Assembly (NCBI RefSeq): GCF_026248685.1
Contig: NZ_CP111036.1
Coordinates: 1,240,001-1,304,000, forward strand
Source: Haladaptatus caseinilyticus
GTDB lineage: Archaea; Halobacteriota; Halobacteria; Halobacteriales; Haladaptataceae
Direction: 5' to 3'
Length of the DNA stretch: 64,000 nucleotides
The notes beneath the pieces are model-generated. The model was not told where the DNA came from. It worked only from the letters and a program-made list of their open reading frames with translations, and ran no database searches. Below are positions 38,236-47,387 of this stretch, one piece after another. Position numbers and translations under genes: made by a program. The stretch's first letter is position 1. Each line of letters opens with the position of its first letter.

Positions 38236-38424
38236 CTAATCGAGAAATCCGTCGGCAGTGTAGGTCAAAACCGACGTGCCGACTGCGACGAAGGCCGTCG
38301 CCCCAACTTTCAGACCAATGTCGTACCGATACCCGGAGTAGAGTTCGTATCCCTGCAAGAGAACGAGAAACACGAGGACGCCGATGACGCCCCACAGGAG
38401 ACTCGCCTTGACGCGGGGGTTCAC
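38236..38424 (-). CDS. Small two-helix membrane protein (62 aa)
   Basis: MNPRVKASLLWGVIGVLVFL starts a first membrane helix (residues 7-28); a second hydrophobic stretch follows at about 40-55 (VGATAFVAVGTSVLTY). It begins three bases after the ridA stop on the same strand and so is probably cotranslated. I recall such short haloarchaeal membrane proteins but no function. Confidence 0.72.
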   Translation of the reverse strand: MNPRVKASLLWGVIGVLVFLVLLQGYELYSGYRYDIGLKVGATAFVAVGTSVLTYTADGFLD

Positions 38425-38427
38425 GGT

Positions 38428-38808
38428 TTACTCGTTGCTGGCGATGGCTTCGATTTCGACGCCGACGCCCTTCGGAAGGTTGGCGACCTCGACGGCGCTC
38501 CGGGCCGGTGGATTGTCCTGGAAATACTCCTTGTAGGAGTCGTTCATCTCGTCGAAGTCCTCGATGTCGTCCATGAACACGGTCACCTTCAGCACGTCCT
38601 GCATGGTCAGGCCTTCCTCCTCGAGAATACCCTTGACGTTCTCCAGACTCTGACGGGTCTGAACCGCGATACTTTCGTCGTCGAGCAGGTCGCCGCTGGG
38701 CGTCATCGGAATCTGACCGGCAGTGAACAGAATGTCTCCGTTCGTGGTTGCTTGACTGTACGCACCGACCGCTTCCGGCGCATCCTGGGTGCTAATAACG
38801 CGCTTCAT
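38428..38808 (-). CDS. ridA: RidA/YjgF-family enamine/imine deaminase
   Basis: A 126-aa trimeric deaminase that hydrolyses reactive enamines formed by PLP enzymes. Family features: STQDAPEAVGAYSQAT at the start, LFTAGQIPMTPSGDL, TRQSLENVKGILEEEGL, VFMDDIEDFDEMN, PARSAVEVANLPKGVGVEIEA with the key Arg (about residue 104). The substrate, 2-aminoacrylate or 2-aminocrotonate, is produced by threonine deaminase, whose gene (ilvA) lies directly upstream on the same strand. Confidence 0.95.
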   Translation of the reverse strand: MKRVISTQDAPEAVGAYSQATTNGDILFTAGQIPMTPSGDLLDDESIAVQTRQSLENVKGILEEEGLTMQDVLKVTVFMDDIEDFDEMNDSYKEYFQDNPPARSAVEVANLPKGVGVEIEAIASNE

Positions 38809-38909
38809 GTCGGTGTGTTCGCCCGCCAGAACTTAAACCTACGTCAAGAGGAGGCGAAATGCAGTCGATAACTGTTTGAACCTCGACACAGGGGAAGAGG
38901 GTGACAATA

Positions 38910-40121
38910 TCAGACGAGCACTTCCACGTCGAAGCCGCTTTCTCGGAGTGATTCGAGCAAGCTATCGACGTGCTCTTGGCCACGAGTTTCGAGGTCGAGT
39001 TCGACCTCCGTCGCGTTCATCGCGATGTCACGGGAGGTTCGGTCGTGCTGGATGGCGTAGATGTTCGCCTGTGCCTCGGCGATAACGTCGAGTAGCTGAC
39101 GGAGCGAACCGGGGCGGTCTTTGAGCACGGTCTTGATTTTTAGATAGCGTCCAGTTTCGACCAATCCGCGCATAATGACGGTCGTGAGGACGTTCATATC
39201 GATGTTACCACCACTCAGAACTGGCACGATGATTTCATCCTCATCATAGTCGAACTTGTTCCCAAGAATCGCGGCGAGTGGCACGGCACCCGCACCCTCC
39301 ACGAGCGTCTTTCCGCGTTCGAGCAGGTAGGCAAGCGCGACAGCAGTTTCCGAGTCGGAGACTGTGACGACTTCGTCCACGCGGGATTCGATGACGTCGA
39401 AATTCTTGTATCCGACCCTCCGGGTCGCGATACCGTCGGCGATGGTGTCCACGCTATCGAGGGTCTGTACCGACCCCTTCTGGAGCGAATCGGCGACGCT
39501 CGATGCGCCCTCGGACTGCACGCCGATGATTCGTGCGTCCGGGTTCTGACCCTTGATTGCAGTGGCGATGCCGCCGATGAGGCCCCCGCCACCGATGGGG
39601 ACGACGACGGTGTCAACGTCCGGAAGGTCGTCCACGATTTCGAGGCCGATAGTTCCCTGTCCGGCCATTACCTTCTCGTCGTCGAAGGCGTGAACATAGG
39701 TCCGACCCTCCTCCTCTTCGATTTCGTGCGCGCGTTCGGCGGCCTCGTCGTAATCCTCGCCGTAGAGCACGGTTTCGGCGCCGTAGTTCTGCGTCGCACG
39801 AACCTTCGAAATCGGGGCGTGCTCGGGCATGACGATTTTCGAATTTACGTTACTTCGTGTAGCCGCGAGCGCGACTCCCTGCGCGTGGTTGCCCGCGCTG
39901 GCCGTGACGACGCCCGCCTCCTTTTCCTCCTCGGAGAGGGTCATGATGCGGTTCGTCGCACCGCGAATCTTGAACGACCCCGTGCGCTGAAACGTCTCCA
40001 ATTTCAGGTGAACCTCAGCCCCCGTCATCCGAGAAAAGGTGTGCGAGTAGTCGAGCGGTGTGTGACGGGCTGTTTCGGCCACCCGCTCGCGGGCCGAACG
40101 CACGTCCTCGAGTTCTAGCAT
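38910..40121 (-). CDS. ilvA: Threonine ammonia-lyase (threonine deaminase)
   Basis: PLP enzyme making 2-oxobutanoate and ammonia from threonine. LKLETFQRTGSFKIRGATN holds the PLP lysine (about residue 55), ASAGNHAQGVALAA is the catabolic-type Ser/Asn loop, PIGGGGLIGG binds the PLP phosphate. A C-terminal ACT domain (from about residue 325, VLKDRPGSLRQLLDVIAE) suggests allosteric control. I start at MLELEDVRSARERV (40121), where conservation begins; an in-frame ATG at 40154 adds 11 residues. Pairs functionally with ridA next door. Confidence 0.93.
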   Translation of the reverse strand: MLELEDVRSARERVAETARHTPLDYSHTFSRMTGAEVHLKLETFQRTGSFKIRGATNRIMTLSEEEKEAGVVTASAGNHAQGVALAATRSNVNSKIVMPEHAPISKVRATQNYGAETVLYGEDYDEAAERAHEIEEEEGRTYVHAFDDEKVMAGQGTIGLEIVDDLPDVDTVVVPIGGGGLIGGIATAIKGQNPDARIIGVQSEGASSVADSLQKGSVQTLDSVDTIADGIATRRVGYKNFDVIESRVDEVVTVSDSETAVALAYLLERGKTLVEGAGAVPLAAILGNKFDYDEDEIIVPVLSGGNIDMNVLTTVIMRGLVETGRYLKIKTVLKDRPGSLRQLLDVIAEAQANIYAIQHDRTSRDIAMNATEVELDLETRGQEHVDSLLESLRESGFDVEVLV

Positions 40122-40323
40122 GGTGGTCGCTAGTTCCCCGGTCCGCTTTACCATTTGGGAAACAGCGGTCGATTTGGTCGTCTCGTCGCGATACGAATCC
40201 GACCCGAGTGAATACTAGACGCAACGAAGACGATCGCTTTCGTTCGAAATTTCGGAACGATGGTGTCGAATTCGTGAGTGAGTACAGAAACGCCTTTCTG
40301 CCCGCCACCCCGCCTACGAAATG

Positions 40324-42666
40324 ATGCAGGTCTCCGAGGCGGTTCCCGAGTTCGCGGAGGCGTTCGCCTTCGAGGAGTTCAACCGGATGCAGAGAGAGAT
40401 GCTCCCCGCGTTACTCGATAGCGAGGAGAACGTCGTTGCCAGCGCGCCGACGGCGAGCGGTAAGACCGCGCTCGCGGAACTGGCGATTTGCAAAGCACTC
40501 CGCGACGGAGGGACCGCGCTATTCATCGCGCCCATGCGCGCGCTGACCAACGAAAAGGAGACCGAATGGGAACGGTTCGAGGAACTCGGCTACTCGGTTT
40601 ACGTCGTCACGGGCGAACGCGATTTGAACCCGCGCCGCGCGGAGCGCGCCGACATCCTCGTGATGACGCCGGAGAAAACCGACTCCGCGACTCGGAAACA
40701 CGATTCCGCACGCTACTCCTTTATCACCAACGTGGACTGCTGTGTCATCGACGAAGTTCACCTGCTGGATTCCGATAAACGCGGGAGCGTCCTCGAAGTG
40801 ACCATCTCGCGCCTTCGCAGGCTCTGTGAACCCCGTATCGTCGCGCTCTCCGCGACGATGCCGAACGTGCGGGACGTGGCCAACTGGCTCGATGCACCCC
40901 CGGAGACGACCTTCGAGTTCGGCGACGATTATCGACCGGTGGATTTGCACGCCGACGTGAAGACCTATACTCACGGTGACAACTCCTTCGCGGACAAATA
41001 CCGCCGACTCTACCGCGCCCTCGACCTGGCGGAACCGCATGTTCGCGAGGACGGGCAAGCGCTCGTGTTCGTCTCCTCTCGGCAGGACACGGTGCAGGCC
41101 GCGAAGAAAACGCGGGACGAAATCGCGGAACGGGATATCCCAATCGGCGCACGCGGGGACTACGATTTCCATACCGAAACACAGGAACTCCGAAACGACA
41201 CCCTTCGAAACTCCGTGCTCGACGGTGTCGCCTTCCACCACGCCGGACTGTCGAAAAACGACCGCGACATGGTCGAAGAGTGGTTCAAGGACGGAAAAAT
41301 TCAAATTCTCTTTTCGACGTCCACGCTCGCATGGGGTGTCAACCTTCCCGCCAGATGCGTCGTCCTCCGGGATACCAAACTTCACGACCCCCTCGAAGGC
41401 GAGGTGGATATGAGTCCGCTGGACGTCCTGCAGATGCTCGGACGTGCGGGCAGACCCGGCTACGACGACGTGGGATACGGCTGGGTCGTCTGTGACTACG
41501 CCGACGCGGACAAATACCGGAAACTGCTCCGTGAAGGGAAAGAGATCGAATCCCGGTTGGCCGAGGATTTGGACTACCATCTGAACGCGGAAATCGCCAT
41601 GGGAACCATCTCGGATTTGGAGGACGTGATGTCGTGGCTCGAAACGACGTTCTACTACGTTCGGGCGCGGAGCAAGCCCGACGAGTACGACTTCGAAAAC
41701 GTCCGCGAACGTGTCCGGAACACGCTCAAGCGTCTCGTCTCCCGCGGATTCGTGGAACGAGGCGACGACCTCAGCATCGACGGAACGCCCCTCGCCATGC
41801 TGACCTCGAAGTTCTATCTCGACCTCGATACGGCGGAGCGATTCCGAAAGGTAGCCCAGAAGGAGAACATCGACACGCCCGCCATCCTCGAAGCGGTCGC
41901 CGGGGCCGCCGAGTTCGACAGCGTGAACGCCCGGCAGTCGGAGCGTGACGCCATCAACTCCGTGCTCGTCGGCCAGGATTCGGGCGATTTGGAGGGCGGT
42001 GGGCGCAAAGTACTCGCCATCCTTCGAGCCAGCATGACCGGTTCGACGCCGGGTGAACTGCGAAGCGATGCGTGGGTTATCCAACAGAACGCGGTTCGAC
42101 TGCTCGCCGCGCTCCGCGCGTTTTTGAAACGGCTCGACCGTCCGATGGCCGCGAATCTCGCGACTCGCGTCGAAGCGCGACTGGAAAACGGCGTGGGCGA
42201 GAGCGCCGTCGGCCTCACGGCGATCGACGGCGTCGGTGCCGGTCGAGCGAACAAACTGGCAAAAGAGGGACTCGAAACCCCTGCGGACGTATGCGAGGCT
42301 GGCGTCGATGGACTCATCGAGGCTGGATTATCGGAAGGCGTCGCGGAACAGGTCGTGGGGAGCGCCCGCGAACTCCCCGACGTGGGTATTGAGTGGGGTG
42401 ACTTCCCCGAACGCATCGCTCGCGGCGAAAACGACATGCAGGAAGTCACCCTGCAAAATCGGGGACAGGGTGAGCAGGCCGTCGTCGAAGTCACGGTCAA
42501 CGGTATCGAAATGACGACAAAATCGACGTATCTCGACGCCGACGCGACGGTTCCGGTCGGCGTCTTCGGCGGTACCGACGACGAGATGGAGTTCGTGATT
42601 CGGGTCTCGTTCCCCGACCTGCCGCTCGTGCCGATTACCGATTCTCGGATCGTGAAGGTCGAATGA
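40324..42666 (+). CDS. Ski2/Brr2-like DEAH-box helicase
   Basis: A 780-aa superfamily-2 helicase. Motif I APTASGKTALAEL, Ia APMRALTNEKE, Ib TPEKTD, motif II DEVH (CCVIDEVHLLD), motif III SATMPN, motif V STSTLAWGVNLPAR and motif VI QMLGRAGRPGYD are all present in the first 400 residues. A winged-helix and Sec63-like ratchet region follow, then a helix-hairpin-helix (LTAIDGVGAGRANKLAKEGL). This layout is like Hel308 and Brr2/Ski2 proteins, but the extra C-terminal beta domain differs from Hel308. Role in RNA or DNA unwinding unresolved. ATG codons at 40321 and 40324 are adjacent. Confidence 0.92.
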   Translation: MQVSEAVPEFAEAFAFEEFNRMQREMLPALLDSEENVVASAPTASGKTALAELAICKALRDGGTALFIAPMRALTNEKETEWERFEELGYSVYVVTGERDLNPRRAERADILVMTPEKTDSATRKHDSARYSFITNVDCCVIDEVHLLDSDKRGSVLEVTISRLRRLCEPRIVALSATMPNVRDVANWLDAPPETTFEFGDDYRPVDLHADVKTYTHGDNSFADKYRRLYRALDLAEPHVREDGQALVFVSSRQDTVQAAKKTRDEIAERDIPIGARGDYDFHTETQELRNDTLRNSVLDGVAFHHAGLSKNDRDMVEEWFKDGKIQILFSTSTLAWGVNLPARCVVLRDTKLHDPLEGEVDMSPLDVLQMLGRAGRPGYDDVGYGWVVCDYADADKYRKLLREGKEIESRLAEDLDYHLNAEIAMGTISDLEDVMSWLETTFYYVRARSKPDEYDFENVRERVRNTLKRLVSRGFVERGDDLSIDGTPLAMLTSKFYLDLDTAERFRKVAQKENIDTPAILEAVAGAAEFDSVNARQSERDAINSVLVGQDSGDLEGGGRKVLAILRASMTGSTPGELRSDAWVIQQNAVRLLAALRAFLKRLDRPMAANLATRVEARLENGVGESAVGLTAIDGVGAGRANKLAKEGLETPADVCEAGVDGLIEAGLSEGVAEQVVGSARELPDVGIEWGDFPERIARGENDMQEVTLQNRGQGEQAVVEVTVNGIEMTTKSTYLDADATVPVGVFGGTDDEMEFVIRVSFPDLPLVPITDSRIVKVE

Positions 42667-42689
42667 ACTGAATCGCAATCCGACGCAGG

Positions 42690-43319
42690 TCAGTTGAGTA
42701 GCTCCGCACGCAGTTCGGCGGGCGACGAAACGACCACGTCCGCCGCCGACAAATCGAGTTCTTTGGCACCGTTCGGATAGCCGATGCAGTAGGCTCCTGC
42801 GCGGGCCGCCGACTGGACGCCGTGTTCCGAATCTTCGACTGCGGTACATTCGTCGGCGTGCCTGTCGAGCAAGCCAGCGGCGTATTCGTAAATCGCGGGT
42901 TCCGGTTTCCCCGGGGCATCGATATCCTCGGCGCTGACCACTTCCGCGAAATCGAGGTCGAACCGGTCGAGGACGATCTCTATCCAGTGGTGCGGAGAGG
43001 AGGAGACGAGGGCGATTTCCGTCTCCCGTTCGCGCAAATCGGCCAGCAGGTCGTGAAAGCCGTCCATCAGCGAGACGTGTTCGCCGTAGAGTTTCGTCGC
43101 GGCCTCGTCGTAGATGGCGATGAACTCCTCTTTCGTCGCGGTCGTCTCGTACTTCGAATCGAGGTAGTCGTAAATCTCGCGGTAGTTCATCCCCGTTATT
43201 TCGCCGGCCTCCACGTCCGCTTCGAGTACTTGGGGGAAAATGGTCTCCTCTTCGAGTTCGACCCAGAAGTCCTCCGAATTCACGATGACGCCGTCCATGT
43301 CGAACAGCACCGCGTTCAT
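42690..43319 (-). CDS. HAD-superfamily phosphatase (beta-phosphoglucomutase-like subfamily)
   Basis: A 209-aa hydrolase. Motif I is VLFDMDGVIV (nucleophile Asp at about residue 8), motif II is ALVSSSPHHW, motif III includes the lysine of PGKPEPAIYEYAA and motif IV is AVEDSEHGVQSA. The helical cap comes after motif I, as in subfamily IA phosphatases/mutases. ATG 43319 gives the usual start MNAVLFDMDG; the codon at 43334 is also in frame. Substrate unknown, probably a sugar or small phosphomonoester. Confidence 0.9.
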   Translation of the reverse strand: MNAVLFDMDGVIVNSEDFWVELEEETIFPQVLEADVEAGEITGMNYREIYDYLDSKYETTATKEEFIAIYDEAATKLYGEHVSLMDGFHDLLADLRERETEIALVSSSPHHWIEIVLDRFDLDFAEVVSAEDIDAPGKPEPAIYEYAAGLLDRHADECTAVEDSEHGVQSAARAGAYCIGYPNGAKELDLSAADVVVSSPAELRAELLN

Positions 43320-43411
43320 TGATTTCGCACCCATTTTTCTGTACTTCTCCTGTCCCGGGCAAAGACCTTCGCCCGAACGTTTAAATCAGAAACCGAGACC
43401 AGTTCGGGGCC

Positions 43412-44161
43412 ATGACCGAAACCATTCGTGTGTTTGCGGGCGACTGCACGATTACGACGGACGGCGACACGAAACGGAGACGACGCGGCGAGGTGGTCGC
43501 CGTACTGAAACCCGACGACACACTGCTCGTTCACGACGTAGACGGCTATCAACCAGTCGAGTGGCTGACCCGCGCCGAAACCGCCCACGCGAGTCTCGAC
43601 GGGGACACGTTTACGCTCGTCGCGGCGACCAGCGACCGACGGGTTCGGGTGGACTGTCACACCTGCTACGGCATCTCCCGGTATCCGGGTTCGAAGGCCG
43701 GGATTCCGGTCGGAATCTGCCCCGACTGCGACAGCGCGCTTACACGGGCGAGAGGGACCGTCTCCTGTCTCGGCCGTGGCCGGGAGTACAGCATCCCACG
43801 CCATGCTCGCGTCGGGGACGACTCCTGTGAGTGCGGCTTGCCGACCATGTATGTCGAACGAGGAGCGGAGCTCGAACTCTGTCTCGATAGAGGCTGTGGA
43901 ACCATCCTCGACGCAGTCGGCGAGCGATTTGACAGGGAGTGGGACTGTCCGGAGTGTGGTGGCGATTTACGAATTCTGCGCAGAGGTGGAATCATTGCGG
44001 GATGTGACCGGTATCCCGATTGCGACACGGGATTCGGCGTTCCGAACGGGGGAATCGTCGATTCGTGTGCTTGTGGACTTCCCGTTTTTCGAACTCCGAC
44101 CGGACGTCGGTGTCTGAACACCGACTGTGAGGAGTTCGAGGATAACGACTCCGCGACCTGA
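43412..44161 (+). CDS. DUF91/NucS-like N-domain with four zinc-ribbon (topoisomerase C4) repeats
   Basis: A 249-aa protein. Residues about 1-90 resemble the DUF91 domain found at the N-terminus of NucS (RVFAGDCTITTDGDTKRRRRGE, VLKPDDTLLVHDVDGYQPVEW). There is no nuclease core afterwards. Instead eight CxxC-like pairs follow (DCHTCYG, GICPDCDS, DSCECGLP, LCLDRGC, DCPECGG, AGCDRYPDC, DSCACGLP, RCLNTDC), making four C4 zinc fingers of the type that bind single-stranded DNA in topoisomerase I. Probably a nucleic-acid-binding protein; role unknown. Confidence 0.85.
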   Translation: MTETIRVFAGDCTITTDGDTKRRRRGEVVAVLKPDDTLLVHDVDGYQPVEWLTRAETAHASLDGDTFTLVAATSDRRVRVDCHTCYGISRYPGSKAGIPVGICPDCDSALTRARGTVSCLGRGREYSIPRHARVGDDSCECGLPTMYVERGAELELCLDRGCGTILDAVGERFDREWDCPECGGDLRILRRGGIIAGCDRYPDCDTGFGVPNGGIVDSCACGLPVFRTPTGRRCLNTDCEEFEDNDSAT

Positions 44162-44656
44162 TTTACCCATTCGAGACGGGGACACCTGTGGCTGACCAAC
44201 CCCGATGGCGCGCGCTGGCACAGGACTGGAGAGTTCACCTCTGGGGGGCCTGCGCTGATAGCGTACAAGAGCTTCGGTTGGAGTCGTGACCTGCTACAAC
44301 GCAGTATACCACAAACGGGTGTGAGCAAATCACGGCTCCGGTGAAAACTGCCACGCACCGCATCGTTCACATTCTCCCCAACCGACTCCCTCCCCGACTT
44401 CCTCACTCGCTGACGCTCGTTTCCAGTCGTCCGCCGGAAGACGCTCCTGCAAAGCGGAGCGAGCAGGTATGTGACGTGTGAGGCCTTCGCTCGCTTCACT
44501 TACGAAGGCCTCACACGCTGCCCGTACGTGCCTCCGAGCGATATGCTTCCGGTCCGCACCGGCACGCGTCACAGTGGCTTTTATCGTTCACACGCACCTC
44601 CCGTGGAGACACCCGAAAGTCGCAGTGCCTTTGATGACTCACATCACATAGAGTGT
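44162..44656. repeat. Gene-free region with repeat boxes and a 15-bp hairpin
   Basis: No gene found. Three items stand out: a box GGCGCGCGCTGGCACAGGA (44207-44225) whose reverse complement nearly matches 53195-53213; a box CTCCCCAACCGACTCC (44374-44389) nearly matching 53107-53122; and a perfect 15-bp inverted repeat at 44475-44489 and 44503-44517. The right end holds a TATA-like gcttttatcg (about 44577) that likely serves endA. Confidence 0.6.
44475..44517. repeat. Perfect 15-bp inverted repeat
   Basis: CGTGTGAGGCCTTCG (44475-44489) and its exact reverse complement (44503-44517) flank a 13-base spacer. It can form a stable hairpin in either strand. It lies 140 nt before endA and is not positioned as a terminator for the preceding gene, whose stop is 310 nt away. 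Confidence 0.85.
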
Positions 44657-45688
44657 ATGAACGGACGCCTACGCGATGGCGAGGTAGTCGTCGGCGGCGA
44701 TGCCCGTCAGCGCTACTACGATTCGCGGGGATACGGCAGACCACTCGACGGTAACGAAATCGCGCTCTCGAGCGTCGAGGCTGCCCATCTCCTGCTTCGC
44801 GGCGACCTCGATTCGGTGGACGAGATGGGGTTTCGTGAGTTCCTACGGGATTCCACTGGCAACGGATTTGCGGCCCGATTCCTCGTCTACGCCGACTTGC
44901 GGGAACGTGGCTTCTACCTCTCGCCGGACCGCTCGGGATGGGTGTCCGAGTCGCTTCCCGAATCGGACTTCGTCGTCTATCCGCGGGGACGTGGGCCGTG
45001 GGACGACGAAGTGTTGTATCGCCTTCGCGTCACAAGCGAACGTGAGACGATCTCCGCGTCACGCCTCGGTGATGTGGTGCTCGCGATCGTGGACGAAGAG
45101 AGCGAAATCACCTATTTCGAAACCGATCGTATCGAAATTTCGGGGACGACGAACCACGACGTCCCGAGCGGTGTTTCAGGATCGCTGCTTGCCGACCGCG
45201 TCCTGCTATGGGACGCGCCGGACGAACTGCACCACGAGTCGTTCTACGGACAGCCGATGGGTGGTCGCGACCCGGCGGGCGTCTTGCAGTTATCGCTGGT
45301 CGAGGCGGCCCACCTCGTCGCGGAAGGAACCCTCTCGGTAGAGGGTGGATACGACGAAATCATCGCCCGTGGTCGGGACGCGGAAGGGGAGCGGTTCGAC
45401 CGGCGATTGCGCGTCTACCGTGCGCTTCGAAATCGGAACGTCGTTCCGAAGACGGGTTTCAAGTTCGGAGCGGATTTCCGAACCTACGCTGACGTCGAAT
45501 CGGTGGACGATCTGGGCCACTCCGAATATCTGATTCGCGTGCTTCCGGACGGACACGCGTTCGCACCGCGTGACCTCGCGTTGGACGTTCGACTGGCGCA
45601 CGGCGTTCGAAAGAAAATGATTTTTGCGCTCGTCACCGAAAACGAACGAATAGAGACCTGGCTTTCGGTTACCCGACTCACACCATGA
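44657..45688 (+). CDS. endA: tRNA-splicing endonuclease (two-domain archaeal EndA)
   Basis: Cuts bulge-helix-bulge motifs in tRNA introns and in rRNA precursors. At 343 aa it has two related halves: an N-terminal non-catalytic copy (VVVGGDARQRYYDSRGYG ... DLRERGFYLSP) and a C-terminal catalytic copy (YGQPMGGRDPAGVLQLS ... LRNRNVVPKTGFKFGADFRTY). The catalytic triad is visible as Tyr in FRTY, His in GHSEYLI and Lys in VRKKMIF. ATG 44657 gives MNGRLRDGEVVVGG, the family-like start. Its stop overlaps the trpS start by four bases. Confidence 0.95.
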   Translation: MNGRLRDGEVVVGGDARQRYYDSRGYGRPLDGNEIALSSVEAAHLLLRGDLDSVDEMGFREFLRDSTGNGFAARFLVYADLRERGFYLSPDRSGWVSESLPESDFVVYPRGRGPWDDEVLYRLRVTSERETISASRLGDVVLAIVDEESEITYFETDRIEISGTTNHDVPSGVSGSLLADRVLLWDAPDELHHESFYGQPMGGRDPAGVLQLSLVEAAHLVAEGTLSVEGGYDEIIARGRDAEGERFDRRLRVYRALRNRNVVPKTGFKFGADFRTYADVESVDDLGHSEYLIRVLPDGHAFAPRDLALDVRLAHGVRKKMIFALVTENERIETWLSVTRLTP

Positions 45689-47301
45689 CACGAGACGACA
45701 CTGACACTACTGACGGTATTGACGACACCGACGATTCCAAATCGCCGTTCGAGACATCGACGTTCGTTCCGGACGGTGGGACCGCTGTCGGCGAAGACGA
45801 AGTCGCACTCGACCCATGGGGGTCGGCGACCGTCTCCGACTATCGGAAACTGTTCGAGGAGTTCGGAATCGAGGAGTTCGACGACGTGCTTTCCGAGGTT
45901 CCTCATCCGCACTACCTGATGCGGAGGGGGGTTATTTTCGGCAACCGAGGCTATCGCCGGGTCGCGGAAGCGATGCAGAACGACGAACCCTTCGCCGCGC
46001 TCTCGGGGTTCATGCCGACGGGCGAACCCCACATCGGGCACAAACTGGTGTTCGACGAACTCATCTGGCACCAACAGCAGGGCGGGGATACCTACGGTCT
46101 CATCGCCGACCTCGAAGCCCACAGCGCCCGCGGTCTGTCGTGGGAGGAAATCGACGAACACTCCCGCGATTATCTACTCTCGCTTCTCGCGCTCGGATTC
46201 GACGCCGAAGAGGGGACGCTCTACCGGCAGTCCGAGAACCGCGAACTCCAAGATCTCGCGTTCGAACTCGGGTCGAAAGCGAACTACTCGGAGTTCCAAT
46301 CCATCTACGGCTTCGACGGGGAAACCAACGTCTCGCACGTCCAGAGCGTCGTCACGCAGATGGCGGACATCCTCTATCCGCAACTCGACGAACCGAAACC
46401 GACCGTCATCCCGGTCGGCCCGGACCAGGATCCCCACGTCAGACTGGCCCGTGACCTCGCGGTTCGAATGCGATTCTTCGGCGTGACGAAAGCCTATGCG
46501 AGTTTCGAACTCGATGAGGACGAACAACTACTCGTTGCGGAACTGTACCGCACACTCGACCCTGCGGACTTCGACGACGATTCGCTTCGATGCGTTCACG
46601 TCGCACAGGCGCTCGACGGAATGACGTCGGACGAACTCGGCTTCGACGCCGAAACTATCGCCTCGGCGAAAGCAAAGCTCGACGAAGCGGGCATGGAACC
46701 GCTTCGCCCTCGGGTTCGGTTCCTCGATCGGAACTCGACGGACGAGGCGTTCGATGCCCTCATCGAGGCTATCAACGGCGAAAAGCGCGTCTTCGACGAG
46801 CATATCGACGTGTTCGAGTATTCACAAGAGGAGGCCGAGGAACTCGCCCGCGAGGTGGAAATGGAAAACGATGGCTATGGGTTCATAATGCCCTCCTCGA
46901 TTTACCATCGGTTCATGACCGGCCTGACGGGTGGGAAGATGTCCTCGTCGGTTCCGGCGAGTCATATCAGCTTGATGGACGACCCGGAAGACGGCTACGA
47001 CAAGGTCAAATCCGCGACGACGGGCGGGCGGGAGACGGCCGAACTTCAGCGAGAAAAAGGCGGCAAAGCAGACGAATGTCCGGTGTACGAACTGTATGCC
47101 TACCTGCTTTCGGGCGATGACGACGAGTTTGCGACGGAAGTTTACGAGGAATGTGTCGGCGGGGAGCGACTCTGTGGCGGATGCAAGGAGCAGGCGGCGG
47201 AGTTGATGCGCGAGTTTTTGGAAGAGCATCAGGAGAAACGCGAAGAGGCAGAAGAGTTGCTGGACGAGTTGGATATTCGATTGGAATCGTCGCGGCGATA
47301 G
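45685..47301 (+). CDS. trpS: Tryptophanyl-tRNA synthetase
   Basis: A 538-aa class-I synthetase of archaeal/eukaryotic type. An acidic N-terminal extension (about 1-70) precedes the catalytic core: FMPTGEPHIGHKLV is the HIGH motif region (about 110-123), VGPDQDPHVRLARDLA the Trp/ATP pocket, and GGKMSSSVPASH the KMSKS loop. The C-terminal half carries the anticodon-binding helices and a CGGCKEQAAELMREFLEEH-like end. Overlaps endA by four bases; the endA-trpS pair is a known haloarchaeal arrangement. Confidence 0.95.
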   Translation: MTRDDTDTTDGIDDTDDSKSPFETSTFVPDGGTAVGEDEVALDPWGSATVSDYRKLFEEFGIEEFDDVLSEVPHPHYLMRRGVIFGNRGYRRVAEAMQNDEPFAALSGFMPTGEPHIGHKLVFDELIWHQQQGGDTYGLIADLEAHSARGLSWEEIDEHSRDYLLSLLALGFDAEEGTLYRQSENRELQDLAFELGSKANYSEFQSIYGFDGETNVSHVQSVVTQMADILYPQLDEPKPTVIPVGPDQDPHVRLARDLAVRMRFFGVTKAYASFELDEDEQLLVAELYRTLDPADFDDDSLRCVHVAQALDGMTSDELGFDAETIASAKAKLDEAGMEPLRPRVRFLDRNSTDEAFDALIEAINGEKRVFDEHIDVFEYSQEEAEELAREVEMENDGYGFIMPSSIYHRFMTGLTGGKMSSSVPASHISLMDDPEDGYDKVKSATTGGRETAELQREKGGKADECPVYELYAYLLSGDDDEFATEVYEECVGGERLCGGCKEQAAELMREFLEEHQEKREEAEELLDELDIRLESSRR

Positions 47302-47387
47302 GAGTTCCGGGGGTTGTCGATGCTGCGCCTCCGGCTTCAGTCAAACGATTGTTTGACCCTACAGAAGGCCTTTCCGGACGGATTCGT

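Noticed and set aside
40519-42084. A 521-aa open frame on the minus strand
   Set aside because: Antisense of the Ski2-like helicase.
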